A stretch of DNA of 64,000 bases from an uncultured Chitinophaga sp. (GTDB lineage Bacteria > Bacteroidota > Bacteroidia > Cytophagales > Cyclobacteriaceae), in assembly GCA_902168205.1 (NCBI GenBank), contig CABHOK010000003.1:1054001-1118000 (forward strand), read 5' to 3'. The translations under genes were made by a program, and so were the position numbers. This document shows positions 40,159 to 50,959 of the stretch, piece after piece (position 1 is the first letter of the stretch; each line of letters starts with the position of its first letter). The notes under the pieces are model-generated. The model was given only the letters and a program-made list of their open reading frames with translations, searched no databases and was not told the DNA's origin.

Positions 40159-43100
40159 ATGAAACGTTTTTACGTAAGGCTTGTACTTTTTATTGGTTTC
40201 CTGTTCAATGCGGGATCGCTTTTCGCGCAGAGTACAGATGTATTAGTGACTGTTGTTGTCTCGCGGGCAAAGAGTACATATAATGCTTCCGGAGAAGCGG
40301 ATGACTACCGCTGGAAAGCACGTTACAATAGCCCCACTGCGGATGATCTATGTTTGAAAGTACAAAACCAGGGGCCTAGCCAATGGTTCAGTTTTAACTC
40401 TACGCTTGTCTCTTTAAAAGCTGCAAAGATTACCGATGAAATATTCCTCTATGGTGAGGGATGGGAAGAAGACGACTGTAAGGATGACTGCTCCTACAAC
40501 AATACCACTGCGGGTTGTGATGACAACGGGCATTGCAGCAATGCACTGGGCATCCTTTCCGGAGGGCCGTCTTCATCGCCCGGTGGTTTCAGGTTGTCTG
40601 ATTACAAGCCGGGTGTCACGCACACTATACAGATAGATTACTGCAATGGCAGCTATACCTTAGAATATCAATTCACCTATTATCCACCGGCACCACTGGC
40701 CGGAACAGCAAGCGTCAACGGTGTTAACTGTGATGGACAGATTTGCCCGGATTGTACCGTAAAGATTCCGGTATCAACCTCTGTCAATTCAAATTTTCAG
40801 AGTGATCTTCAATATGTATGGGAATATAATGTTGGTGGAGAGACTACAACGGTATGGGTAGATAATCCCGCTTACTGTGGTGATACCCAACCAGCCTGTG
40901 CTGGTTCTGGCAGTACTGCCAGACAAGCAAAGGGGGGCACAATTACTCCAACCGTGGCTCCGCCCGGTGGTGGGCCGCCACCCGCCTGTTGTGATGAACC
41001 AGCGTTTATTCAGCAGAGTAAAACCGTATGGCGTTCCTTCAAAACCACCTATGGCAACCAGGATGGCGGGGCAATAACATTTACACCTGCCGACCTTCAG
41101 AAGATCAATGGACTCACGCAGAATACAACTATATATTTCCGGATAAAGACTGTAGCCAACGGGTTGGCAAGTAACACCTACGGCAATACGACCATTATGG
41201 TAAGCCCGCCAGCACCGACTGCTACGTCTGTTTCTATCGATCCCTCTTGTCCGGGTGCAGTAGGAACAGGCGCCCTTAATGTATCCGGTGTAACGAGCCA
41301 GTTCAGCCAGTATAGGTATATATTGAAAAAAGGTACTTACACGGCATTGGGTTGTAACCCCGACAAGGAAGGAAGTTGTTTGTCGGCTGATGATATAACG
41401 GGAAGTGCCTCTGGCAGTAGCTTTACTATAAGTGGTGTAAAAGCTGAAACCTATACATTGTTTTTGATAAACAATGCAGGCAAATACGGATTCTGTTCCA
41501 GGTGGATAGGCACCTATACCGTACCTGCTATTCCGAATCTGGGCATCAGTCCTTTTACACCACAGGATTTAACATGCAATGGCGTAAATGAAGGAGCCTT
41601 TAGTGTTACCATACATGACGGGCGATACGCAACGGTGCATTATGATCTGCTCAATCAAACTACCAACACGGCACTTTCCAAGACGAGTACTACGGCCAGC
41701 GCATCAATATCATTCGATCAACTTGCACCCGGCACATATAGGCTTAACGTCAATGACCAGTGTACACCGGATGTAATCAGTAATTTTGAAATCAAACAAC
41801 CTTCCAAAGTAAGCAGCATCGAGTTTCAGAAAGTAAACGCAACGTGTATTGATCCCGGCAACGGCACAGCCAAAATCACGGTATCAAAAACCGGGTTGCC
41901 TGACGTGGCTGTTTCGGCTATATATCATTACCAACTCTTCAAAGGAAGCACACTTTACAATGAAAAATTTTTAACAGCGGCTACCTATACCTGGACAAAT
42001 CTGCCGGTAAGTTCCGATTACAAAATCGTAGTAAAGGAAAAAGACGGGCGCGATTGTAATGCTGCTACGGTAAACTTTTTGATCGATGGCCCTGATCCGA
42101 TCAGTGCCCCGGCCCCTGTGGTTACAGATGTAACCTGTTACAATGGCAGCGATGGAACCATAACCATAAAGGGCACAGGCGGAACGGGCAGTTATGTATA
42201 TGATCTTTCTGGCACCGCTACACAATCCAACGACACGGGTATATTTACCGGCCTCTCGGCAGGAAATTATACCGTTACCATTCACAATACGATAACCTGT
42301 AACGACAAGTATATAGCTTCCGGCATTACCATTCAGCAACCTACACAAGTCGTAGCGTTAATTTCGAAGAAAGACATTTCTTGCTTTGGTGCTGATGATG
42401 GACAAATTACTTCGGCAGTATCCGGAGGTACACCGGGCACGAGTGGCTATAGCTATACATGGGAAACGCAAATAAGCGGATCATGGACATCGCTGGGCAA
42501 AACAACCGCCAACCTAACCGGATTAGTAGATGGCACATACAGGCTCAGGGTAAAAGATGAAAAGCAGTGTCCGGCTGTTTCCAATGAAGTAACGGTCATC
42601 GAACCAATTGCCGTTGATATTTCAGGTGTACAGGTAACGGACATAAAATGTTTTGGTGAAACTGGAAATATAGCGATAACCGCTAGTGGTGGAACGGGGG
42701 CCTATACCTATGCCTATTCACTCAACAACGGCTCTTCGTTCACCGCATTCAATTCCACTACACCGCTGGCTGCCGGTATATATGTTGTAAAAGCTACCGA
42801 TACCAACGGATGCAGTTATACAGACACAGACAAGTATACCATTACATCGCCCGCCTCCGCTTTAAATTTTACCGAAACATTATCCGATTACAACGGCTAT
42901 AATATCTCCTGTTTTGGTGGTGGCAATGGCTGGGCTACACTCATACCTTCAGGCGGTAATGGTGCCAGTTATTCCGGTTACCAATACGCGATCGACAATG
43001 GTGCCTATCAGGCAAGCGCCACGATGGAAGGTATATATGCCGGTTCGCATTCATTCCAGGTAAAAGACGCACGGGGTTGTAGTGTATCCAAGACTGTAAC

Positions 43101-44361
43101 CTTTACGCAGACTACCGATAAACTTTTACCTCAACTCATTGAAAAGAAAGATGTAGTATGCTATAGCGATGCTACCGGTGTGTTGGCGTTTACCGGCAAA
43201 GGAGGTTTGCCTCCCTATCAATACAGTCTTGACAATGCAGCGCTTCAGGATCAGGGAAGATTTACCGGTCTGAGTGCAGGAACGTATACAGTCACGGTAA
43301 AAGACAAGAACAACTGCGACAACACAGCAACCGAAGATATAGTCAGTGTTAATCCTCCTATTCAAATTGAAACCACCATTACGGATGTAAGCTGTTTTAA
43401 CGGAAGTGATGGAGCTGTTGTAACCTCTGTCACGGGCGGTGTTAGTCCCTTTCAATACCTATGGAAAGAAAATGGAGCAACTACTTCATCTATCACTTCG
43501 CTTACGACAGGAACCTACACGGTAAAAATTACTGACCATGCCGGATGTACCATGCAGGCATCTGCACTCGTACAACAGCCACTCGAAGCATTAAGCACAA
43601 GCCTTGCGACTATACCGGTTTGCTATGGACGTATCAACGGTTCCATTACCGTTACCACAAAGGGAGGAACTGAACCCTATATATACTCCATTGACAATGG
43701 CGTTAGCTTTCAATCCAATCCGGTTTTCTCGCAAGGTGTGGGAAGTTATATCCTGACATCAAAAGATAGCAAAGGATGTACTATAGCTGCCTCTACACAA
43801 ATCGTGCTGCGTAACGATAAGCCAGAACCAAATTTCCTGGTGGCTACAACACGTAATGCTATGGATACGCTGGTCATTATTGACGTGAGTGTGCCAAAGC
43901 CTGATTCGATATACTGGGTATTTGATCCACAAGCTCTTGTAATCAGCAATGATCAATGGTCACCACGATTAAAGTTTCTGAATGCAGGAACTTACTTTGT
44001 AAGCATGACCGGATATTTCGGTGGTTGTGATTATAATGTGACCAAGAATATGACGGTAAGCCCGTATGATCCTTCGGTCGAGAAAGAAAAGTTACCCGGC
44101 TATAAACCTATTCAAAGTGTAGCAGTATCACCAAATCCTTCCACAGGTGAATTTGATGTGGTTATAAAGCTTGCAAAGAAATACAACCTGTCTATTGTCG
44201 TATACGATGTACTGGGAAACAGGCATTACGATAATACCTGGGAGAGTATCGAAGAACTAACGCAACACATTATACTAAATGATGTTTCCGCGGGAGTATA
44301 TCTACTCAGAGCCGTTACAGAATCGGATGCACAGGATGTCAGAATATTGATCAATAAATAA
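40159..44361 (+). CDS. SprB-repeat surface protein with type IX sorting domain
   Basis: 1400 residues, signal peptide (LVLFIGFLFNAGSLFAQ). N-terminal third is Cys-rich (CKDDCSYNNTTAGCDDNGHC). From about 660 to 1220 at least seven SprB-like repeats, each beginning with [IV]xC[YF].G..G and followed by GG....Y.Y....NG, e.g. VTCYNGSDGTITIKGTGG and VSCFNGSDGAVVTSVTGG. C-terminus (VSPNPSTGEFDVVI to GVYLLRAVTES) is a type A T9SS sorting domain, so it should be exported by the type IX system and attached to the surface. SprB itself is the gliding adhesin. First gene of the rightward operon; start ATG 40159. Confidence 0.9.
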   Translation: MKRFYVRLVLFIGFLFNAGSLFAQSTDVLVTVVVSRAKSTYNASGEADDYRWKARYNSPTADDLCLKVQNQGPSQWFSFNSTLVSLKAAKITDEIFLYGEGWEEDDCKDDCSYNNTTAGCDDNGHCSNALGILSGGPSSSPGGFRLSDYKPGVTHTIQIDYCNGSYTLEYQFTYYPPAPLAGTASVNGVNCDGQICPDCTVKIPVSTSVNSNFQSDLQYVWEYNVGGETTTVWVDNPAYCGDTQPACAGSGSTARQAKGGTITPTVAPPGGGPPPACCDEPAFIQQSKTVWRSFKTTYGNQDGGAITFTPADLQKINGLTQNTTIYFRIKTVANGLASNTYGNTTIMVSPPAPTATSVSIDPSCPGAVGTGALNVSGVTSQFSQYRYILKKGTYTALGCNPDKEGSCLSADDITGSASGSSFTISGVKAETYTLFLINNAGKYGFCSRWIGTYTVPAIPNLGISPFTPQDLTCNGVNEGAFSVTIHDGRYATVHYDLLNQTTNTALSKTSTTASASISFDQLAPGTYRLNVNDQCTPDVISNFEIKQPSKVSSIEFQKVNATCIDPGNGTAKITVSKTGLPDVAVSAIYHYQLFKGSTLYNEKFLTAATYTWTNLPVSSDYKIVVKEKDGRDCNAATVNFLIDGPDPISAPAPVVTDVTCYNGSDGTITIKGTGGTGSYVYDLSGTATQSNDTGIFTGLSAGNYTVTIHNTITCNDKYIASGITIQQPTQVVALISKKDISCFGADDGQITSAVSGGTPGTSGYSYTWETQISGSWTSLGKTTANLTGLVDGTYRLRVKDEKQCPAVSNEVTVIEPIAVDISGVQVTDIKCFGETGNIAITASGGTGAYTYAYSLNNGSSFTAFNSTTPLAAGIYVVKATDTNGCSYTDTDKYTITSPASALNFTETLSDYNGYNISCFGGGNGWATLIPSGGNGASYSGYQYAIDNGAYQASATMEGIYAGSHSFQVKDARGCSVSKTVTFTQTTDKLLPQLIEKKDVVCYSDATGVLAFTGKGGLPPYQYSLDNAALQDQGRFTGLSAGTYTVTVKDKNNCDNTATEDIVSVNPPIQIETTITDVSCFNGSDGAVVTSVTGGVSPFQYLWKENGATTSSITSLTTGTYTVKITDHAGCTMQASALVQQPLEALSTSLATIPVCYGRINGSITVTTKGGTEPYIYSIDNGVSFQSNPVFSQGVGSYILTSKDSKGCTIAASTQIVLRNDKPEPNFLVATTRNAMDTLVIIDVSVPKPDSIYWVFDPQALVISNDQWSPRLKFLNAGTYFVSMTGYFGGCDYNVTKNMTVSPYDPSVEKEKLPGYKPIQSVAVSPNPSTGEFDVVIKLAKKYNLSIVVYDVLGNRHYDNTWESIEELTQHIILNDVSAGVYLLRAVTESDAQDVRILINK

Positions 44362-44374
44362 TTTTCGTTGCCTC

Positions 44375-46699
44375 ATGTTTACAATGTCTTTTAGAAATTA
44401 TGGATTGATCAGGCTGTGTTTAGTCGTTGTGCTTACCGGAATATCGTTCTACACACAAGCGCAATTTTACCCGGTACAATCCACGCCCCAACTTGTTCCA
44501 CCGTACTCGGTATACCTGAGCGACTATGCAACTCCGGGCAATGAAAAGCTTCGGGTGATTCTGGTTCAACGCGATTTAACACAACCTTCTTATCAGTTAC
44601 GTTTGGTGATGAGTGTGGAGTTAAACGGCAAGATCATCATGCGTACATCGCGTACCTATAATCCGCCACCGATAAGCCTGAATCCCGGTATACCTACCGT
44701 CATATCAGGTGGTGATTTAGCGCCCTATTTGGATAGTCGTAATATAGATTTTGTTGGCTATAGCAAAGAACAATACGAAAGAACCAAAGCATTGCCGGAA
44801 GGAAGTTATCAAATAACGTTTACAGCTTATGACTATCGCAGACAGGATGTACAGGTAAGTAATGCAGGAGGTACATTTTATTACCTCGCCAAGAGTGAGC
44901 CACCGCTTATAAACTTTCCGGCCTGTGGGTCTAAAGTAGTAATGCGCACACCACAACAAATTGTTTTCTCATGGCTTTCGCGTAATACATCGTCACCCAA
45001 CTCCGCGGCTGACACTGAATACCAACTTGAACTTTTTGAGACACGGCCTGCGGGCAGAAATCCGAATGACATAGCCCTCAGTACGCAGCCTGTATTTAAA
45101 ACATTGCTCAGTACAACACAATATGTATATACTCCTGCCGATCCGTTGCTATTGGAGAATATGACATACGTATGGCGTGTACGCGCTATAGATCGCAATG
45201 GTAAAGATGCCTTCCGTAACAACGGGTATTCAGAGGTATGCACGTTTGTCTATGGCAGTACCGATCCGGATATGAGTATAGGCGTTGTTAAGAATTTCCA
45301 GGCGCAAGGTGAAGGCGAACGCAAAGGGCGCATGTGGTGGGACACCGGTGATTTTGATTCTTACAGAGTTGAGTATCGGAAGACCGGAGAAGGGTATGAA
45401 TGGTTCAAGGCAAATGTTACCAAAGAGGAGTTGACAAAAGCAGGAAAGACGAATGGAGAAGTAAAACTTTTTGACCTGGAGCCTGACACCGAATATGAAA
45501 CGCGTATGCAGGGAAAGAAGAGTGGATACTTTGGTAATTATACAGATATAGTAAAATTCAGAATACCACCTCACAAGGTGGCACAGTGCGGAGACAATTC
45601 GGTAATGCCTTTTGGTGATGCAAGCAAGCCGCTGAATACAATAATAAAAGGAACCATCGTACAGCTTGATGATATGGAAATGATGCTGCTCGATGTTACT
45701 CCGCTCGGAGGTGGATGGTATAAAGGTCTGGGAAAAGTGAGTGTCGACTACCTGGGCGGGGCTAATTTTGCCGTAAAGTTCGACAGACTTTTCATAGACG
45801 ATGGTAGAGTGGCCGGGTATGGCCGTGTAGACTATATATCGAAAGGTATAGCTGAAATGCTGGTGCAGCAATCGGAGAATGCAGCACAGAAAACGAAAGA
45901 ACAAATTCAGAAACAGAACCGCGATACGTGGGAAGGCACAGTGTTCTACGACAAGATTATTGCTTACGATAATATAGCCATTGATACGATTACATCAGAA
46001 GGTATAGGTTATCTCGATATTACCGATAGCGAAGGCAACGTAACTACCAATGCAGAAGTAACGCAGATACTGTTAGCCTATCCGGAAAAGGCAATTATTA
46101 TACAGGATAAGAATGGAGATCAGTTTGTAGTGCAGAAGGATGGCGATAAAACGAAAATTACCAAAGTGCCGGGCGGTGGGCTGCCTCCCGTGAGTGATGT
46201 ACCAGTATCACAGGAAGAAATTGATCTCTTGAAAAAAGCCCTGGCTGAACTTAAAAAAGATTACTCTGATACAAAGATCAATTCCCTTCACAGCAGCTAT
46301 GATGCAAAACATGTGGCAATAGGAGAATATAAACAGAAAGCAAAGAAAGATATAGTTGGAACTGCAGGGACAACAATTTCTGCTAATCAGGATGAAGTTA
46401 TACTTCTTGATGCACAACCCATTGCTGTTAGTGATGATGAGTTTTCATCTATCAGTGCTGCTTTTAAAAAGGCAGAACGTGACTATAACGTAGCGAGGGT
46501 AAGTAAACTGTTTGCCCGTGATACCAACACAAAAGAGGAGTATAAACTGATTATTCAAAGTATGAAGATCAACGAACTTGCCTATGGCACTTACGTAACA
46601 AAACGCAAAAGTGAAGGGGCTACCGATGATGTTCTGAAAACCGAGATAAAGGAAGCGATCGTTTTAACCATTGGCAAAATACTGGATGAAAAATACTGA
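44375..46699 (+). CDS. Secreted Fn3/TANFOR-like protein
   Basis: 774 residues with signal peptide (LIRLCLVVVLTGISFYTQAQ). Conserved early motif PPYSVYLSDYATPGNEKL, an interspersed YVWRVRAIDRNGKDAFRNNGYSEVCTFVYG segment near 285 typical of large Bacteroidota secreted proteins annotated 'TANFOR domain', and a fibronectin-III domain at about 305-395. The C-terminal 150 residues are Lys/Glu-rich helices (EEIDLLKKALAELKKDYSDTK). No sorting tail. Thirteen bases after the SprB-repeat gene and four before the toxin-like gene, hence one operon. TANFOR assignment is from memory, moderate confidence. Confidence 0.75.
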   Translation: MFTMSFRNYGLIRLCLVVVLTGISFYTQAQFYPVQSTPQLVPPYSVYLSDYATPGNEKLRVILVQRDLTQPSYQLRLVMSVELNGKIIMRTSRTYNPPPISLNPGIPTVISGGDLAPYLDSRNIDFVGYSKEQYERTKALPEGSYQITFTAYDYRRQDVQVSNAGGTFYYLAKSEPPLINFPACGSKVVMRTPQQIVFSWLSRNTSSPNSAADTEYQLELFETRPAGRNPNDIALSTQPVFKTLLSTTQYVYTPADPLLLENMTYVWRVRAIDRNGKDAFRNNGYSEVCTFVYGSTDPDMSIGVVKNFQAQGEGERKGRMWWDTGDFDSYRVEYRKTGEGYEWFKANVTKEELTKAGKTNGEVKLFDLEPDTEYETRMQGKKSGYFGNYTDIVKFRIPPHKVAQCGDNSVMPFGDASKPLNTIIKGTIVQLDDMEMMLLDVTPLGGGWYKGLGKVSVDYLGGANFAVKFDRLFIDDGRVAGYGRVDYISKGIAEMLVQQSENAAQKTKEQIQKQNRDTWEGTVFYDKIIAYDNIAIDTITSEGIGYLDITDSEGNVTTNAEVTQILLAYPEKAIIIQDKNGDQFVVQKDGDKTKITKVPGGGLPPVSDVPVSQEEIDLLKKALAELKKDYSDTKINSLHSSYDAKHVAIGEYKQKAKKDIVGTAGTTISANQDEVILLDAQPIAVSDDEFSSISAAFKKAERDYNVARVSKLFARDTNTKEEYKLIIQSMKINELAYGTYVTKRKSEGATDDVLKTEIKEAIVLTIGKILDEKY

Positions 46700-46703
46700 T
46701 AGC

Positions 46704-49700
46704 ATGCGAAAGTTTTTATTAAGTCTTACTCTCCTCATCGTCTCCATCAGTGCGTGGGCTTTAAGTCCCTATGATAAATGGAAAGATGAAATTATCCGCA
46801 AAGGTCAGAAGCAGTTATTACAACTTCAGAAAGAGAATGCAATCAACGATGCAGCAGGACGCTCGGGTGAAAATAGTTACCTGGTTATTGTATCTCCGGG
46901 GTATCCGAATGCTGAGTATATAACGCAGCGAAAAGGTATTGGGCGTGGTGCTGATGCGCAATACCTACTGGATCAAACTACGCTAACCAATCTGGATGGT
47001 ACACTTCGTACAATGAATAGTACCAGCGATATAGATACGTATGTACTGATCGTGCATTTCATGCCTATGGAATTTGTAAATGAAATTCCTGACGATCAAA
47101 CTATCCGCGGTTTTTTTGCTGGTAACAAACGTGAAATTGTAAGTGCAATTGCACAACCTATATCTGATGAAGCCGCCTCGATTGTTACCGGTATTACAAG
47201 TGAGCCGCTTGGAAAAGTTTCCAAGCCCACACTATACTGTGGCTTTGTAAACTTTCGTGCTTTTAAGAACGATAAAGAGGGAATCAGCCAGTGGGTATAT
47301 TACCCGAACAATAGTCAGATAAATTTTGACGAACAGTATAAAAAACTGTTGAATAGGCTAATCAAAAAAACAAGCTTCCCGCAAGAAGAGGTTGCCAAAG
47401 TAGTGACTCTTATTGATGCAATACAAAAGAACAATGCAGAGTATAAAAGACTGAAAGGATCGCTGGAAGCCATTCTGAAAATCACAGACCCTGACCAGAT
47501 GGCCGACCTGGTGCATAACGCTGGGAACACCGGTATAGCGGCCTTCGATCTTAGGCAACGTGTTCATGCCCTCAAAGTATTAAGCAGTGCCAGGCTTAAC
47601 GAGGGACGAGAAACACAAGTGTCAAATCTTCTTATAACTGCACCCACAAGAGATTATGAGCCGTTGCTGGATAGCTTGATGACCTCGAACAAATTTTCGT
47701 CAGAGCGCGAGGCATTGCTGAAATGTATAGTAGGCAGAACCGATGACGAGCATTTACTATGGGGTGATGATAACTACCTGCAACTGGTTAAAACGATTGG
47801 CCACCTTGTTAAAAATTCTTCCGGCATCGATGCAAAAACTGGCGCATATATAGGTGACCCGGAAAATAATCGCACACTGGTTTGGGATAAAAGCTATGCG
47901 CTGAACTTCTTTATCAATGCACCCATTGGTACAAATGCCTATGATGTTGATTTGATGGACAACGGCTATATACATGTAAAGTATAAATATGTTACCGATT
48001 GGAAATGTGAAACCAGAACACAAGCCAAGTCTGAAATATCGTATGAAGCCTGCCAGGAGATATGGTCTAAGGAAGATGAGTTTGTAGTAAATCCGTTTGA
48101 TCTTATCGGGTTTATTAATCGTTCTGATCTGGCGATACTAAACGGTGTTGGTGATAAAGATGCGAAAGTGATTGTAGTGCCTGCCCTCATGCTGAAATAC
48201 GCGCAGGACAAAAAGTTTAACGCCAATGCTGCTGCGGGCTTTTTCATGACCCTTGATGCAGTCACCATTCTGGTGCCGATGACGAAGGTATATAATCTCG
48301 CTAAAATTACACAGCGTATATACTTAGGACTTGATCTTGCTGCCGCTGCCGGTTCCATTGGTAACCTTACCGTTAACATGCTCAATAATGATCCTGCTTT
48401 TGCCAGTGTAGTGCAGAAGTATAACCTGATCATGGCTGCTGTAAATATAGCATCCCTGGCAGGAGGCACAAAGCTTGCAGCAAATCTCGCTGGCGAGTTT
48501 GTAGGGGAAGTAAACAAGCCAGGAGTAAAAGAAGCATTGCAGCAGCTTGCTGTTAAAGGAAATAAAAATGCAGATGAAATACTGGCGCTGGAGAAAGAAC
48601 TGGAGTTGGAGGGACGCGTAGCCGGGTTATCATGGGTAAACGGTGCGGCCAAAGTATCAGCACTACAAAAGCTTGTAAGCAAAGCTGCTTCCTTAGATAT
48701 ACCCTGGAAAAATCTGGATAGTAAATATGTTGTATGGGTAAATGCTACTGACAACACCCTTCATACAGCCAAAACATTCGCTAGTGAAACAGGCAGTTCA
48801 TTATATGATATAGTACTTGATGGAGGATATTATGTAAAGTTTGATCTGAATGATGGCAGGATTTTACTGGGCGATGCAACAGGTAATTATCACGCCTTTG
48901 CCATTGTCGAAAATACTGGACTGAGTACATTTAAAACGAGTATATTAAACGCAAGTGATGATGTATTCAATACCAAGCTTGCTGAATTTCTAACTGATCA
49001 TGCTGGTAAACTTAAAGTGTTATCAGGAGTAACACCGAAAACACTTACTATAGCAGGAAGCACGGTAACAACGAGTGCAAGCAAAGTAAATACGATTTTA
49101 GGAAGATTCAGACCCGATATAAAAGCGTTATTCAGCGAACTGGGTTCTTATAAAAATATAGGTTTGGGCGAAGCACCTGGAGGTATAAACCTATTAAACA
49201 AACCTGATTTTTATTACGATGCTAATACTTGGTGGAGCGCTTATAACAAGCCGTGGCTCAATAGCGCGATTGCACGTGGCGATGATATATATCTGGCTAC
49301 GATCCCTCAAAAGGCAGAGGATTTAGTAGATGCTTCTGGAAACCTCAAAGGCGCGTACGCACAAGAAGTTGATTTTTTGGTAAGCAAAAACTATAAACCT
49401 AAAAATATAACAGAGCCAGCATGGACAGCATTGAAGGCATGGCTTAATAAATGGGATGATTTTGATATTCCAGGTGCCTTGAATCATGTGAAATTTAGAG
49501 ATTTAACAAATTTGTCGAGACGAGATATTGTTGGAATGCATGATGCAGTTGAATTTGCGAAACTACGAGCCACTAAGGCGATTGGGAATACAAGTTATCA
49601 GGTGGCGATTGGGAAAACTCTTGATGAAGTTGAAGAAATAGTAATTCTCGTAGAAAAAAGCCATGATAAGATCCCAGGAGTTAAAATTGTTGAATATAGG

Positions 49701-50003
49701 GTACCTGCCACCAATGGAAAGTTATCTCAAAGGATAAATGGGGTCGATGTTAATAAGGGATATACTACAGGAACAACAAGGGGTGAAAAATCAATTCAGA
49801 ATTATATCAAAACAATTTATGATCCTGTAATTTGGACGGATGAAAGACTTGTAAAGGCCCTAAGAGAAGCATTGATAGATGCTATTAATAAAAATAATGG
49901 TATCCTTCCGACTGCAAATCCTTCTCCTGGATTGACATCAGATGGGTATAAAATTTTATTTACAACTAATAAAGGTAAAGTAACTAGCTTTTGGTTTGAC
50001 TAA
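46704..50003 (+). CDS. Polymorphic toxin-like secreted protein
   Basis: 1099 residues with signal peptide (FLLSLTLLIVSISAWA). Architecture: a unique N-terminal region, a helical domain (about 215-320), a strongly hydrophobic stretch near 510-620 (FFMTLDAVTILVPM, LDLAAAAGSIGNL, LIMAAVNIASLAGG), a linker with RGDDIYLATIPQKAEDL near 865, and a C-terminal tip of about 150 residues with no recognisable fold (HDKIPGVKIVEYRVP to KVTSFWFD). That order, plus small paralogous genes right behind, is how polymorphic toxins with exchangeable C-terminal tips look. Start ATG 46704 is four bases after the previous stop. Toxic activity is inferred, not seen. Confidence 0.7.
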   Translation: MRKFLLSLTLLIVSISAWALSPYDKWKDEIIRKGQKQLLQLQKENAINDAAGRSGENSYLVIVSPGYPNAEYITQRKGIGRGADAQYLLDQTTLTNLDGTLRTMNSTSDIDTYVLIVHFMPMEFVNEIPDDQTIRGFFAGNKREIVSAIAQPISDEAASIVTGITSEPLGKVSKPTLYCGFVNFRAFKNDKEGISQWVYYPNNSQINFDEQYKKLLNRLIKKTSFPQEEVAKVVTLIDAIQKNNAEYKRLKGSLEAILKITDPDQMADLVHNAGNTGIAAFDLRQRVHALKVLSSARLNEGRETQVSNLLITAPTRDYEPLLDSLMTSNKFSSEREALLKCIVGRTDDEHLLWGDDNYLQLVKTIGHLVKNSSGIDAKTGAYIGDPENNRTLVWDKSYALNFFINAPIGTNAYDVDLMDNGYIHVKYKYVTDWKCETRTQAKSEISYEACQEIWSKEDEFVVNPFDLIGFINRSDLAILNGVGDKDAKVIVVPALMLKYAQDKKFNANAAAGFFMTLDAVTILVPMTKVYNLAKITQRIYLGLDLAAAAGSIGNLTVNMLNNDPAFASVVQKYNLIMAAVNIASLAGGTKLAANLAGEFVGEVNKPGVKEALQQLAVKGNKNADEILALEKELELEGRVAGLSWVNGAAKVSALQKLVSKAASLDIPWKNLDSKYVVWVNATDNTLHTAKTFASETGSSLYDIVLDGGYYVKFDLNDGRILLGDATGNYHAFAIVENTGLSTFKTSILNASDDVFNTKLAEFLTDHAGKLKVLSGVTPKTLTIAGSTVTTSASKVNTILGRFRPDIKALFSELGSYKNIGLGEAPGGINLLNKPDFYYDANTWWSAYNKPWLNSAIARGDDIYLATIPQKAEDLVDASGNLKGAYAQEVDFLVSKNYKPKNITEPAWTALKAWLNKWDDFDIPGALNHVKFRDLTNLSRRDIVGMHDAVEFAKLRATKAIGNTSYQVAIGKTLDEVEEIVILVEKSHDKIPGVKIVEYRVPATNGKLSQRINGVDVNKGYTTGTTRGEKSIQNYIKTIYDPVIWTDERLVKALREALIDAINKNNGILPTANPSPGLTSDGYKILFTTNKGKVTSFWFD

Positions 50004-50005
50004 AT

Positions 50006-50440
50006 ATGGAATGGCACTTTAAGAAAAATAAGAGTACCGCGCATTCAATAGAGATTGATATTATTCCCAACAATGATACTCTAGCGTCCTTTTTATATAC
50101 AGTAAAATTGATTCATTATCCTGAATTAATTGATGCTGTTGCTAATACTGTAAGTTGGGGACATGAGTTTGTCCATGTACGATTTCTTAATGACATGGAT
50201 TGGGAAGATAAAGCTTGGGCTAAGAATGTCAAGGGCTGTAACCTAGAAGAGGGAGAAATGTTTCTGGTGCATGATGTAATAGGAGAAACCATACTAAATG
50301 TTGACTCATTTGATAAAATACTTTTTGATTATGCCACCGAATTATTAAAGATTCATACAGACGATAATATTTTGCCGAATAATTGGAGTGCTGAAATGCA
50401 AAATGCTTTAAAGAGTTTAAAGAGTAAAATTGATAATTAG
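50006..50440 (+). CDS. Immunity-like protein A
   Basis: 144 residues, acidic, no signal peptide. Starts two bases after the toxin-like gene's stop, the position of a cognate immunity gene. Shares with the next two genes the features MDWEDKAWAK, a G-E-G turn, VIGETIL, and ILFDYATELLKIH...NNWSAEMQNALKSLKSKI. Its N-terminus (EIDIIPNNDTLASFLY) differs from B and C. Predicted cytosolic inhibitor of the tip domain; the family is not one I can name. Confidence 0.65.
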   Translation: MEWHFKKNKSTAHSIEIDIIPNNDTLASFLYTVKLIHYPELIDAVANTVSWGHEFVHVRFLNDMDWEDKAWAKNVKGCNLEEGEMFLVHDVIGETILNVDSFDKILFDYATELLKIHTDDNILPNNWSAEMQNALKSLKSKIDN

Positions 50441-50520
50441 GTGTAAAAAATAATGACTTGTGTACTATTAGTTTTGGGGACACTTATAAAATCACGGAAA
50501 ATGACTCTAATTCTTTTTGA
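50437..50520 (+). pseudogene. Stranded toxin-tail-like reading frame 1
   Basis: Open frame directly after gene A, in a different frame, translating to protein-like sequence that ends CTISFGDTYKITENDSNSF and a TGA at 50518-50520, seven bases before gene B. No start codon of its own. Position and size fit the remains of a displaced toxin C-terminus; inference. Confidence 0.4.
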
Positions 50521-50527
50521 ATAACAA

Positions 50528-50959
50528 ATGGACTATCTGATCATATCGAATCCACCTTATACCAGTACGGTAAAAATTGGATTGAAGCTCTCGCCGGAGA
50601 ACGAGCCAGTAAAGTTTTTTTTATCTGGAACAAAACTCAATCGCTTCCCAGATTTGTTAGAGAGTGCAATTTTAAGGGATGGATTTGTGAACGAGGTTTC
50701 TTTGTATCAACCTTATGAAGTTATGGATTGGGAAGATATTCAAAATGCAAAGGGAATCAAGGAAGGCGAGGCAGAGATATATCATCAGGTTTTTGGTTCC
50801 TCAATTATCAAGCAAGTTATCTTCAACAAAATTTTATTGGACTATGCCACAAAATTGGTCGAAGTATATCATGATAATAAAGAGACTCCGGAAGATTGGA
50901 CTGAAACAATGAATGCAGAAATAGAAAAGCTAAAGAAAAAAATAGAAACTCAAACTTAG
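50528..50959 (+). CDS. Immunity-like protein B
   Basis: 143 residues. Paralogue of C over the full length (NPPYTSTVKIGLKLSPENEPVKFFLSG against NPEYTRSSKIGLELKPDNDPIKFFFSG) and of A in the second half (MDWEDIQNAK, ILLDYATKLVEVYHD, DWTETMNAEIEKLKKKI). Cytosolic, acidic. Presumed immunity to a toxin tip that is no longer intact here. AT-rich relative to most of the window. Confidence 0.6.
   Translation: MDYLIISNPPYTSTVKIGLKLSPENEPVKFFLSGTKLNRFPDLLESAILRDGFVNEVSLYQPYEVMDWEDIQNAKGIKEGEAEIYHQVFGSSIIKQVIFNKILLDYATKLVEVYHDNKETPEDWTETMNAEIEKLKKKIETQT

Noticed and set aside
42100-43800. Possible repeat array resembling CRISPR at the DNA level
   Set aside because: The periodicity is that of SprB protein repeats of about 80-90 codons; unit DNA sequences are divergent and no short exact repeats with spacers occur.
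45230-45904. 224-codon minus-strand ORF
   Set aside because: Fully antisense to the 774-residue Fn3/TANFOR-like gene, Phe/Tyr-rich without domains.
47966-48757. 263-codon minus-strand ORF
   Set aside because: Antisense to the toxin-like gene; Ser/Ala-rich composition mirrors the sense codons.
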